Assembly (NCBI GenBank): GCA_023701125.1
Contig: JAMPXO010000041.1
Location: forward strand, 1 to 36,794
Reading direction: 5' to 3'
Source: Vicinamibacteria bacterium
GTDB taxonomy: Bacteria > Acidobacteriota > Vicinamibacteria > Fen-336
DNA: 36,794 nt
Shown here: one piece after another, positions 26,409-36,794 of the stretch
How the letters are laid out: each line of letters starts with the position of its first letter
Numbering within the stretch: the stretch's first letter is position 1
Notes under the pieces: generated by a model
Database searches by the model: none
What the model was told of the DNA's origin: nothing
The model's input: only the letters and a program-made list of their open reading frames with translations
Position numbers and translations under genes: made by a program

Positions 26409-29062
26409 TACTCCTCGCGGAGCGCCACCAGCGGGTCGACGCTGGCCGCGCGCAGCGCCGGCGGCAGCGCCGCCGCCGTCGCCGCGGCCAGCAGCGCCAA
26501 CGGCACCAGCGCGTACACGAAGGCGTCGAACGCCTGCAACTGGGGCACGCGCGACGCCAGCAGCGCGGACAGCGCGAGGCACGGCAGCGCGCCGAGCGCG
26601 ATCCCGATCGCCGCCCGCCGGGCGGCATCGCCGAGCACCGAACCCAGCACGCCGCCGCGGGTCGCGCCCAGCGCCATCCGCACCCCGATCTCGCGCGTCG
26701 CCTGCGCGACCGCGAAGGCCACCTGGCCATGCAACCCGAGACAGGCGAGGCCCAGGGCCAGGCTGCCCAGCCCGAGCGCGATCCGCGCCAGCACCGTGAA
26801 CGGCACCCGCTGCCGGCCGAAGAGGTCGGCCAGCGTCCACGGCTCGCACAGCAGTCCCTCCGTGGCGCAGGCCTCGCGCAACGGAGGCAGCGCCGCGTGC
26901 GCGTCGCCCGCCACCCGCACGAGCAGGTTGTCGACGCCCGCCTCCCCGAATCGGCCCGGGAGATAGACCGCACTCGTGTCGCGGCCCTGGAAGAAGAAGC
27001 CGCTCGCCACGTCGGCCACCACGCCCACGACCTCGAACCGGCGCGGCGCGGCTTCGTCGAGCTCCAGCTCGAGCGTGCGGCCGAGCGGGTCGCGGCCCGG
27101 CCACAGCAGCCGCGCCGTGTTCTCGCTGACGACCACCACCGCGGTGCCTGCGTCGGCGGCGGCCAGCCCGCGGCCGCGACGCAGCGCGATGCCGAGGGTG
27201 TCGAAGAAGTTCGCGTCGACGGCGTTGAAGCCGAGCCGCAGGCGCGTTCCGTCCACCGTCGCGTCGACCCGCGGCAGGAAGCCCGCGAGCGGGGTGAACA
27301 GGCTGGCGCCAGCGCCGCGCACGTCAGGCCGCTCGCGCAGCCGTTCCGCGAGCGCCGGGTCGGCGCGTTCCGCGTTGAGGTCGACCACGCCGGCCAACTC
27401 GAAGCCGACGTCCAGGTCGTCGGCGCGGGCCGCGTTGCGGGCGATCAGCCCGGCACCCACCAGCAGGATCACGCTGGCGGCCACCTGCGCGACCACCAGC
27501 CCGCCGCGCAGGCGGCCGGCGCTGACGCGCCCGCCGAACCACGCGCCGTCGCGGGTGAAGCCCGAGCGCAGGTCGACGCGGGTCGCCTGCAGCGCCGGCA
27601 ACAGGCTGCCGAGCACCGCGACGGCGAGGCCGACCACGGCACCGGCGACGGCCACGCGCGCGCTGATCGCCACTGGCGAAACCACCATCCCGGCCTGGGT
27701 GACGAGCGAGAACATCGCGCCCTGCAGGCCAGCGATCGCCGAGCTCGACAGCGCCCAGGCCAGGCCGAAGGCCAGCAGGCCGACGAGGACGCCCTCGACG
27801 AGCAGTGGCCGCAGCAGCCGCGCCCGCGAGGCGCCGAGCGCGGCGCGCAGCGCGACGTCGCGGCGCCGGGCGGCCGCCCGCGCCAGGTGCAGCCCGGTCA
27901 GGTTGGCCGCCGCGACCGCCGTCACCAGCACGAAGGCGAGGATCAGGCTGGCCGTCAGCGGGGCCAGGTCGCGGCCCTCGCGCAGCAGCGTGGTCCGCGA
28001 CTCGACGAAGGCCGCGCGCGGGCCAGTTCCCGGCTCCGCGCGCAGCGCCGCGGTGAGCGCGGCCGCCGCCTGCTCGGCCGTCGCGCCCGGGCGCAGCAGC
28101 GCGCCGACCGCGTAGGTCCACGCCTCGCCGCGGGCGGCGAGCAGGCGTTCTGCTGCGGGAGCGGGCAGCCAGAAGTCCGGCACGACGGGCTCGAGCCCGG
28201 TCACGCTCTCGGCCAGCACGCCGACGACCGTGAACGCCACGCCGTCGACCAGCAGGCTGCGGCCGATCACGTCGGGCGCGGCGTCCGCCAGCCGCTGCCA
28301 GCCGCTGTGGCTGAGCACCAGCACGGGTTCGCTGTCGGCGAGGCCGGCCCGCGGACCGAACGCCCGCCCGTGCGCCACCGCGGGGCGCAGCAGGTCGAAG
28401 TAGCCGCCGCTGACGACCGCGGCGTGGGCGCGGCGCGGCACGGCCCCGCCGATCGTGAAGCGGCGATCGTCGAAGACGTAGCCCTGGTCGAGCACGCTCG
28501 CGGCGCCCTGCAACAGGCGCAGGCCGCGCTCGCGCTCGAGGGCGGTCTGCCGCTGGTCGCCCGCGGTCACCACCAGCTCCACGTGGCGTTGCGCCCCGTC
28601 GAAGGGGAGCGGGCGCAGCAGCCAGGCGTCGGCGAAGGCGAAGGCCACCAGGTCGGCCGCCAGCACCAGTCCCAGCACGGCGCAGGCGATCGCCGTGAAG
28701 GCGGGGCTGCGGCGCAGGGCGCGGGCCGCGTCGCGCAGGTCGGCGCCCAGCTCGTCGGCCAGCCGGTAGCCGGCGGCCTCGCGACACTCCTCCTTGTAGT
28801 GCTCGGTGGCGCCGAACTCGAGCCGCGCGCGGCGCTGCGCCTCCGCCGGCGCCAGGCCCTCGCGCTCCAGGTCGGCGGCGCGCAGCGCGAGATGGGCCGC
28901 CATCTCCTCGCGCATCCCGGCCTCGAACTCGCGACGTCGGGCGGCTCGCGTCAGGCAGAGCCTGACGCTCGGGCCCTCGGGAGCTCCGTCGCCAACGGAC
29001 GCTCCTCCGCCCCCGAACCCCCGCCGGCGCGCGAGGCGCGACAACGCCGACAGCGCGCTCAC
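26408..29062 (-). CDS. MacB/FtsX-type ABC permease (acidobacterial ADOP-like)
   Basis: The start is GTG 29062, in GTGA with the padR stop; the product is 884 aa. The N terminus carries the soluble helix pair typical of acidobacterial orphan permeases (REFEAGMREEMAAHLALRA, AEAQRRARLEFGATEHY). Then come a first transmembrane helix, a large periplasmic MacB-core domain (~110-360), three helices (~365-500, including LRAALGASRARLLRPLLVEG), a second MacB core and three final helices (with IGVRMALGATRGGVLGSVLG). The duplicated MacB_PCD-FtsX layout without a nearby ATPase gene fits the ADOP group. Oddity: residues ~15-44 (GFGGGGASVGDGAPEG onwards) interrupt the usual RR(R)-x-FE junction and are encoded by a dispersed repeat. 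Transported substrate is unknown. Confidence 0.9.
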   Translation of the reverse strand: MSALSALSRLARRRGFGGGGASVGDGAPEGPSVRLCLTRAARRREFEAGMREEMAAHLALRAADLEREGLAPAEAQRRARLEFGATEHYKEECREAAGYRLADELGADLRDAARALRRSPAFTAIACAVLGLVLAADLVAFAFADAWLLRPLPFDGAQRHVELVVTAGDQRQTALERERGLRLLQGAASVLDQGYVFDDRRFTIGGAVPRRAHAAVVSGGYFDLLRPAVAHGRAFGPRAGLADSEPVLVLSHSGWQRLADAAPDVIGRSLLVDGVAFTVVGVLAESVTGLEPVVPDFWLPAPAAERLLAARGEAWTYAVGALLRPGATAEQAAAALTAALRAEPGTGPRAAFVESRTTLLREGRDLAPLTASLILAFVLVTAVAAANLTGLHLARAAARRRDVALRAALGASRARLLRPLLVEGVLVGLLAFGLAWALSSSAIAGLQGAMFSLVTQAGMVVSPVAISARVAVAGAVVGLAVAVLGSLLPALQATRVDLRSGFTRDGAWFGGRVSAGRLRGGLVVAQVAASVILLVGAGLIARNAARADDLDVGFELAGVVDLNAERADPALAERLRERPDVRGAGASLFTPLAGFLPRVDATVDGTRLRLGFNAVDANFFDTLGIALRRGRGLAAADAGTAVVVVSENTARLLWPGRDPLGRTLELELDEAAPRRFEVVGVVADVASGFFFQGRDTSAVYLPGRFGEAGVDNLLVRVAGDAHAALPPLREACATEGLLCEPWTLADLFGRQRVPFTVLARIALGLGSLALGLACLGLHGQVAFAVAQATREIGVRMALGATRGGVLGSVLGDAARRAAIGIALGALPCLALSALLASRVPQLQAFDAFVYALVPLALLAAATAAALPPALRAASVDPLVALREE
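28939..29012 (-). repeat. Dispersed structured repeat, copy 3, inside the permease gene
   Basis: Read on the minus strand it starts with GGGCGGAGGAGC (29012-29001), then GTCCGTTGGCGACGGAGC and GGCCCGAGCG. It forms a perfect 9-bp hairpin GCGTCAGGC-TCT-GCCTGACGC (28968-28948) and ends with GAGCCGCCC (28947-28939). Similarity to copy 2 continues upstream to about 29024. The order matches copy 1 throughout and the hairpin stem shows paired changes. It encodes permease residues from about 15 on, in frame. Confidence 0.7.
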
Positions 29063-29397
29063 CGGGCCAACGCCTTCGAGCGCAACACCTGCTCCATCGC
29101 CTCGACCAGCCGCTCCCAGGAGGCCAGCTCTTCGGACAGTCGCCCGCGGCCCGCGGCGGTCAGCGCGTAGAACTTCGCGCGGCGGTTGTTCTCCGAGCTG
29201 CCCCACTCGCTGCGGACGAGGCCCTGCTTCTCGAGCCGATAGAGGGCCGGGTACAGCGCCCCCTGCTCGATCTGGAGCTCGCCTTTCGAGAGCTGCCCGA
29301 GCCGCTGCAGCACGCCGTAGCCGTGCTCCGGCCCGAGCGAGACGGCCTTCAGGATCAGCAGGTCGAGGGTCCCGGGCAGGATCTGCGCGCCGCTCAC
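29059..29397 (-). CDS. PadR-family transcriptional regulator
   Basis: The 112-aa protein starts at GTG 29397 and has the PadR winged helix: GTLDLLILKAVSLGPEHGYGVLQRL, IEQGALYPALYRLEKQGLVRSEW and the wing with NNRRAKFYALTAAG. The C-terminal helix (WERLVEAMEQVLRSKAL) is the short dimerisation type. It lies directly after a strong promoter and palindrome, so autorepression is likely. The permease is translationally coupled to it (GTGA), a very common pairing in Acidobacteriota. The signal it senses is unknown. Confidence 0.93.
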   Translation of the reverse strand: MSGAQILPGTLDLLILKAVSLGPEHGYGVLQRLGQLSKGELQIEQGALYPALYRLEKQGLVRSEWGSSENNRRAKFYALTAAGRGRLSEELASWERLVEAMEQVLRSKALAR

Positions 29398-29402
29398 GCC
29401 AC

Positions 29403-29454
29403 TTCCCTAATCATCTTAGGGAAACAAGCTAGGACCGCTCCCCTAAGCTGTCAA
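29403..29454 (-). promoter_or_regulatory. padR promoter with palindromic operator
   Basis: On the minus strand the -35 is a perfect TTGACA (29454-29449), a 17-bp spacer follows, then the -10 TAGCTT (29431-29426). Immediately downstream, over the expected start site, is TTCCCTAA-N5-TTAGGGAA (29423-29403), an 8-bp perfect inverted repeat. A related half-site, CTTAGGGGA, lies inside the spacer (29447-29439). The operator also reaches the AGGGA that could serve as ribosome-binding site. This is the best-defined regulatory site in the window; PadR as its binder is inferred. Confidence 0.8.
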
Positions 29455-29468
29455 GGAGAAAGCCGCGT

Positions 29469-31403
<1,935 letters not shown>

Positions 31404-31423
31404 TCGGGCCTGCAGGTGGCCGG

Positions 31424-31429
31424 ATCATA
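31424..31429 (-). promoter_or_regulatory. Candidate -10 box TATGAT for the hybrid kinase
   Basis: TATGAT (5 of 6 to consensus, minus strand) lies 20 nt before the ATG at 31403. No convincing -35 at 16-18 bp and no strong SD are visible, so this is a single-box call. Confidence 0.4.
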
Positions 31430-31487
31430 CGGCAAGCCATGGCCCGAAGTGCATTGCCTTCAATCTTTTCCATGGCTCGGCCGTTCC

Positions 31488-31517
31488 TTGACGGCCGCTT
31501 CGGGCGCGGCATAGACT
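31488..31517 (+). promoter_or_regulatory. Promoter of the gap-pgk-tpiA operon
   Basis: TTGACG (31488-31493), an 18-bp spacer and TAGACT (31512-31517) make a sigma-70-type promoter. The same -10 hexamer occurs before the trehalose operon. The leader of about 33 nt carries the strong SD GAGGAGG (31542-31548), 8 nt before the gap ATG, fitting a highly expressed operon. Confidence 0.7.
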
Positions 31518-31556
31518 CGCGGCGCGAAGAAACGACGGCACGAGGAGGGCGTTTTC

Positions 31557-32555
<999 letters not shown>

Positions 32556-32582
32556 CACTTCTTTCTTTCCCGGGAGGCGGCC

Positions 32583-33767
<1,185 letters not shown>

Positions 33768-33775
33768 AGGTCGAC

Positions 33776-34534
33776 ATGCGCAAGGTGCTGATCGCCGGCA
33801 ACTGGAAGATGCACAAGACCGCCGCCGAGGCCGAGGCGCTGGCCACCACGATCCGCGACTCGATCGCCGCGTCGTCCGTCCCCGCGGAAGTCGTGATCGC
33901 GCCGCCGTTCACGGCGCTCGACCGCGTCTCCCGCGTCGTCAAGGGCAGCGCGGTGGCTCTCGCCGGCCAGACGATGCACGCCGAGGACAAGGGTGCGTTC
34001 ACGGGCGAGATCTCGCCCGCGATGCTCAAGGACCTCGGCTGCACGCACGTGATCCTCGGCCACTCCGAGCGCCGGCAGCTCTTCGGCGAGACCGACGAGG
34101 GCGTGATGAAGAAGGCGCGGGTCGCGGTCGATCGCGGCCTGGTGCCGATCCTGTGCATCGGCGAGACGCTGGACGAGCGCGAGGCCTCGCGCACCTTCGA
34201 CGTCGTCGGCCGCCAGCTCGAAGCCGCGCTGCGCCGGCTGACCCCCGACGAAGCCGCGGCAGCCGTGATCGCCTACGAGCCCGTGTGGGCGATCGGCACC
34301 GGCCGCACCGCAACGCCCGAGCAGGCGCAGGAAGTCCACGCCTTCATCCGCCGCGAGATCGCCCGCTCCCACGGCGACGCGGTGGCCGGCGCGATCCGCA
34401 TCCTCTACGGCGGCAGCGTCAAGGCCGACAACGCCGCGGCGCTGCTGGCCCAGGCGGACGTCGACGGTGCGCTGGTCGGCGGCGCCTGCCTCGAAGCCGA
34501 CTCCTTCCTGAAGATCGTCCGCGCCGGCGCCTGA
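33776..34534 (+). CDS. tpiA: Triosephosphate isomerase
   Basis: The 252-aa TIM barrel starts MRKVLIAGNWKMHK with N9 and K11. It has the electrophile H96 in VILGHSERRQLFGE, catalytic base E168 in AYEPVWAIGTGRTATP (including loop 6), and phosphate-binding ILYGGSVKADNAAAL and DGALVGGACL. SD AGAGG (33766-33770) overlaps the pgk stop. It interconverts dihydroxyacetone phosphate and glyceraldehyde-3-phosphate, closing the gap-pgk-tpiA operon. Confidence 0.98.
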   Translation: MRKVLIAGNWKMHKTAAEAEALATTIRDSIAASSVPAEVVIAPPFTALDRVSRVVKGSAVALAGQTMHAEDKGAFTGEISPAMLKDLGCTHVILGHSERRQLFGETDEGVMKKARVAVDRGLVPILCIGETLDEREASRTFDVVGRQLEAALRRLTPDEAAAAVIAYEPVWAIGTGRTATPEQAQEVHAFIRREIARSHGDAVAGAIRILYGGSVKADNAAALLAQADVDGALVGGACLEADSFLKIVRAGA

Positions 34535-34905
34535 ACCGGGTCGGCTGTCCGCGCCAGTCCCCGGCTACAGAGCCTCGCCGCCGAACCGGGACGAGCCAGG
34601 CTCAGCGCAGCTCGCTCTCGCCGGGCTCCGACTGCGCGATCCTGGCGCGGTTCCTGCAAGCGGCCCTCTCCCAGAGGTGCACGATGTCTCGAGGTCCTGT
34701 CGTCCCTGGAGCGGAGGCCTGCCGGCCCGGCTGGGGGCGTTCTGACGTCGTGCAAAGCGACGGCGCGCCGCGAGGCTGCTCGCAAATTGTAGAAGTCGAC
34801 GCCGACCCGGTATCCATGCCCAGATGGGTGGGGCGCTCTGCGCGAGGCATGTGATCGAGGGGAGTGCTCCCGCGCATCGCGGTCAGCCCCTCAGAGGAGG
34901 ACGTC
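34535..34905. other. 371-bp stretch without a recognisable gene
   Basis: No tRNA-like cloverleaf and no coding frame with homology-like motifs were seen. Just after tpiA there is only a weak CCGGG...CCCGG pairing. A nested imperfect hairpin is possible at 34595-34646: outer GCCAGG/CCTGGC, inner GCGCAG/CTGCGC, 21-nt loop. It could be the operon terminator or a small RNA. The last ~120 bp hold the LysM gene promoter and SD. The stems are short enough for a GC-rich sequence to produce by chance. Confidence 0.35.
34787..34816 (+). promoter_or_regulatory. Candidate promoter of the LysM gene
   Basis: TTGTAG (34787-34792), an 18-bp spacer and TATCCA (34811-34816) form a weak sigma-70-like pair in a locally AT-richer spot, leaving a leader of about 80 nt. 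The -10 matches only at its first three bases. Confidence 0.35.
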
Positions 34906-35196
34906 ATGGTGGCTACTGGAGACAAGAATCCCGCGGCACCGGGGAACAAGAAGCCGGCCGACGACGAGATGCCGGACTTCTCCGACGTGCAGAGCGGAGC
35001 CTCGTCGACGGCTCCCGCGGCGCAGGCGTTCGAGACGTATGTCGTGGTGAAGGGCGACACCCTGTCCAAGATCGCCAAGCGCGTCTACGGGAGCGCCAAC
35101 TCCTGGCAGAAGATCTTCGAGGCCAACACCGACGTCCTCAAGGACCCGAACAAGATCTTCCCCGGCCAGAAGCTGAAGATCCCGGCCAAGAGCTAG
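34906..35196 (+). CDS. Short LysM-domain protein without signal peptide
   Basis: The ATG has a strong SD AGAGGAGG (34893-34900) at 5-nt spacing; the product is 96 aa. Residues 1-43 are a charged, Pro/Ala/Asp-rich, probably disordered segment (NKKPADDEMPDFSDVQSG). Residues ~44-94 are one LysM: YVVVKGDTLSKIAKRVYG, WQKIFEANTDVLKDPNKI, FPGQKLKIP. The YG-x(n)-WQKIFEAN form is that of E. coli YgaU/Kbp, but without the BON domain. Since no signal peptide or lipobox is present, it looks cytoplasmic; cytoplasmic LysM proteins of this type are linked to K+ sensing or stress rather than peptidoglycan. A lipoprotein gene follows after 20 bp. Confidence 0.9.
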   Translation: MVATGDKNPAAPGNKKPADDEMPDFSDVQSGASSTAPAAQAFETYVVVKGDTLSKIAKRVYGSANSWQKIFEANTDVLKDPNKIFPGQKLKIPAKS

Positions 35197-35216
35197 ACCA
35201 GGAGCGAGGAACTGTC

Positions 35217-35690
35217 ATGAAGAGAATCGGTCCGAGCTTGATCGCCGCGACGCTGGTCGTGGCCCTTGGCGGAATCGGCTGCAAGAAGAGCGAGCCGCCC
35301 CCGCCGCCCCCGCCGCCGACCACCACCACCCCCACGACCACGCTGCCCGCGGCGTTCGGGGTTTCGGCCGTGACGCTGGGCAACGCGATCGGGGCCGACA
35401 AGAAGGTCACCGCGGCGTCCGAGACGTTCGGCGTCAACGACACCATCTACGCGTCGGTCGACACCGCCGGCGCCGGCCACGCCCGGCTGCGCGCGCTGTG
35501 GAGCTTCGTCAAGGGCGAAAAGACGGCCAAGGTGGACGAGACCACGATCGAGTTCGAGTCCGCGGCCCCCACGGTCAGCGAGTTCCACATCTCGAAGCCC
35601 GGCGGCTGGCCGAAGGGTGACTACAAGGTCGAGATCTTCGTCGGGGATGCGACCACGCCGGCAATGACCAAGGCCTTCAAGGTCGGCTAG
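35217..35690 (+). CDS. Proline/threonine-linker lipoprotein of unknown function
   Basis: The 157-aa product starts MKRIGPSLIAATLVVALGGIGC, with a lipobox-like GIGC cysteine at residue 22, so it is probably a lipoprotein. The -3 position is not the usual Leu. A linker of eight prolines and TTTTPTTT follows, then a beta-rich domain from about residue 48: VTLGNAIGADKKVTAASETF, TIYASVDTAG, LRALWSFVKGEKT and YKVEIFVGD. The domain reads like an immunoglobulin-like fold, similar to 'commitment' sequences in which a value is compared with DNDTIYA-type strands. SD-like GGAGCGAGGA (35201-35210) precedes the ATG. It is probably co-transcribed with the LysM gene. Confidence 0.8.
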   Translation: MKRIGPSLIAATLVVALGGIGCKKSEPPPPPPPPTTTTPTTTLPAAFGVSAVTLGNAIGADKKVTAASETFGVNDTIYASVDTAGAGHARLRALWSFVKGEKTAKVDETTIEFESAAPTVSEFHISKPGGWPKGDYKVEIFVGDATTPAMTKAFKVG

Positions 35691-35739
35691 CGGCCGGACG
35701 CACCGCCGCCTGAAGAGCGTCACCTCGCGCGGCTGACGA

Positions 35740-35790
35740 CCTCCACTGGCGCGCGCCCGTCGCGCGCGACCGATCGGGCGTCAGTGGAGG
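35740..35790. repeat. 9-bp inverted repeat with inner GC stem
   Basis: CCTCCACTG (35740-35748) and CAGTGGAGG (35782-35790) are perfect inverted arms separated by 33 bp. The interior holds a second 7-bp stem, GCGCGCG-N5-CGCGCGC. It lies 50 bp after the lipoprotein stop. It could be a transcription terminator for the LysM-lipoprotein unit, or a boundary of the fragment beginning at 35784. Confidence 0.45.
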
Positions 35791-35978
35791 CCCATGTCCA
35801 GGCCCTCCCGCTCGTCTGCGACATCGTGTTCTCGGCAGCGCGCGACCGGGTGGGCGCGCCACTCGGCAAGAGCGGGCGGGCCACGCTGGTGGGCGAGGGG
35901 ACGTTCAAGGGTGGGGCGCTCGACGGCTACCGCTGCCGGATGACCTACCGCGGGCGGGTGTCGCCGATGCCGTGGTAG
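35784..35978 (+). pseudogene. Possible gene fragment or tiny ORF (64 codons)
   Basis: A GTG-started frame encodes a short segment with a patterned C-terminal part: ATLVGEGTFKGGALDGYRC followed by RMTYRGRV. This looks like a beta-hairpin ending with a Cys, as in C-terminal repeats of larger exported proteins. There is no signal peptide and no SD, the frame has no stop back to 35690, and its 3' end overlaps the convergent gene by 34 bp. A remnant of a larger gene is the simplest reading, but it may be non-coding. Confidence 0.25.
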
Positions 35979-36526
35979 CGGGATGCGGGAGGATCGGGGC
36001 CGCGGAACAGCAAGAGGACCGACCCCAGCCCGGCGAGAAGGACGGGGAGCGGCAGCGACGAGAACCGGTCGTCCTGCACGAGGGCGAAGCGGTCCCCTTC
36101 GCCAGCGAGGAAGCGGGTGAACCCGGAGACATCCGCGGTCCCGGGCGGGCCGCCGGGGAGCAGGGAGACGAGGCCCTGCCGGGTGAAGATGACGACGCTC
36201 GACGAGCTGGAGCCGCTCCTCCCGGCAGCGGGACGTGTCACCCAGAGCCTCTCCGCCGACACGTCCTGCATGCTGCGGGCGCGGGCGAGCGCCTCGCGGG
36301 CTCCCGGGGACTCGTCCCAGTACGAGTGTTTCGCGCCGGCCCCGAGCACGTCTGCGAGGGGGATGTTGCGCGCGGGCACCGCCCCGTTCAGCCGCTCGAC
36401 GGTGTGGAGGCACGTGCCGACGGCGCGCTCGCAGGCGAACGTGCCCTTCTCGGCCATGTCGGCGTAGACCAGGCCGGCGACGACGACCAGCCCGAGCCCC
36501 ACGAGACGGCGGAAAAGCGTCACCAT
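35945..36526 (-). CDS. Unrecognised protein with N- and C-terminal membrane segments
   Basis: The ATG at 36526 is chosen because GAGG lies 5 nt upstream; the frame is open further back. The 193-aa product has a hydrophobic segment at ~9-22 (LVGLGLVVVAGLVYA), a soluble domain of ~125 residues with two cysteines (FACERAVGTCLHTVERLNG) and a second hydrophobic segment at ~159-174 (LPVLLAGLGSVLLLF) before a short Arg-rich tail. The soluble part contains a run of serines (GRSGSSSSSVVIFTRQG). The likely topology is cytoplasm-periplasm-cytoplasm. I do not recognise the family. A candidate -10, TATTCT (36555-36550), lies 23 nt before the start. Confidence 0.7.
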   Translation of the reverse strand: MVTLFRRLVGLGLVVVAGLVYADMAEKGTFACERAVGTCLHTVERLNGAVPARNIPLADVLGAGAKHSYWDESPGAREALARARSMQDVSAERLWVTRPAAGRSGSSSSSVVIFTRQGLVSLLPGGPPGTADVSGFTRFLAGEGDRFALVQDDRFSSLPLPVLLAGLGSVLLLFRGPDPPASRYHGIGDTRPR

Positions 36527-36618
36527 CGGCACCTCGACATCGGACCCGGAGAATAGTCCCACTCGCCGTGGTCCGAGGACATGCCACCCGCGTTCCCGGA
36601 CCCGCAAGGAGGGCCCCG

Positions 36619-36794
36619 ATGAAAGCCGTCGGCCTCACCCGCTATCTCCCGATCGACGAACCGGAGTCGCTGGTCGACCTCGACCTGCCCGCGCCTGTCC
36701 CCGCGGGCCGCGACCTGCTCGTCCGCGTCAAGGCGGTCTCGGTCAACCCCGTCGACACGAAGGTTCGCCGTCCGCGGCCCGAGATCGAAACGTC
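36619..36794 (+). CDS. Zinc-type alcohol dehydrogenase / quinone oxidoreductase-like (MDR family), 3'-partial
   Basis: Only the first 58 codons are inside the window. The ATG is preceded by a strong SD AAGGAGGG (36606-36613) at 5-nt spacing. The protein begins MKAVGLTRYLPIDEPESLVD, then LPAPVPAGRDLLVRVKAVSVNPVDTKVRR. This is the GroES-like N-terminal pattern of medium-chain dehydrogenases (the VNPVD motif) and is most like the ZADH/quinone-reductase subgroup that lacks the catalytic zinc ligands at this position. It is divergent from the two-TM protein gene with a 92-bp gap. Confidence 0.85.
   Translation, partial: MKAVGLTRYLPIDEPESLVDLDLPAPVPAGRDLLVRVKAVSVNPVDTKVRRPRPEIET

Noticed and set aside
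23427-27104. A 1225-codon frame extending lpxK far upstream
   Set aside because: Beyond GTG 24479 the translation is low-complexity and runs antisense or out of frame through waaA and the EF-hand gene.
34535-34905. Possible tRNA or structured RNA gene in the gap after tpiA
   Set aside because: No GTTCNAANC-type T-arm, anticodon arm or CCA end could be found; only short stems expected in GC-rich DNA.

Overview
The window is very GC-rich, gene-dense bacterial DNA with short or negative intergenic distances and many GTG and TTG starts. A lipid A/Kdo/heptose assembly operon marks an outer-membrane (Gram-negative) cell. The long FtsX/MacB-type permease behind a PadR regulator, and the Ser/Thr kinase with TolB-like and TPR modules, are both typical of Acidobacteriota, so a high-GC acidobacterium is my best guess. 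This is inference; no rRNA or tRNA gene is present to test it.

Layout from left to right. (1) 1-3132: the 3' part of a GT-C/GT39-like membrane glycosyltransferase, a small TM2-type membrane protein, and an intergenic region built of hairpins and two copies of a dispersed structured repeat. (2) 3133-6470: a cytoplasmic Ser/Thr kinase-TolB_N-TPR protein and a Tat-exported glycosylasparaginase-family enzyme. (3) 6512-11019: a SWIM-SNF2 helicase translationally coupled to a CorC/HlyC-type CBS membrane protein. (4) 11012-17019: two divergent units sharing a 77-bp control region: leftward marR-clc, and rightward DUF5752-like protein, TreT-type trehalose synthase and an OtsA-OtsB fusion, giving two routes to trehalose in one operon. 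(5) 25765-17032, minus strand: waaA-lpxK-lpxL-waaF-gmhB-hldA-hldC-waaC-ICMT-like methyltransferase, then a creatininase-family protein. The first eight form an almost unbroken chain of stop/start overlaps and build the lipid A-Kdo-heptose inner core. (6) 25959-29454: an exported EF-hand protein, and a padR-permease pair with a clear palindromic operator. A third copy of the dispersed repeat lies in frame inside the permease gene. (7) 29469-34534: a hybrid PAS histidine kinase, divergent from a gap-pgk-tpiA glycolytic operon with a good promoter. (8) 34535-36794: a LysM protein, a proline-rich lipoprotein, a possible gene fragment, an unrecognised two-TM protein and the start of an MDR-type alcohol dehydrogenase.

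Most genes are ordinary core metabolism, envelope and regulation. The least explained structures are the repeat family with compensatory stem changes (2882-3061 and 28939-29024), the GC-poor palindromic island between marR and the trehalose operon, and several promoters whose -10 box lies only 6-7 nt before the start codon, implying leaderless mRNAs. No CRISPR array, insertion sequence, phage gene, rRNA or tRNA was found.
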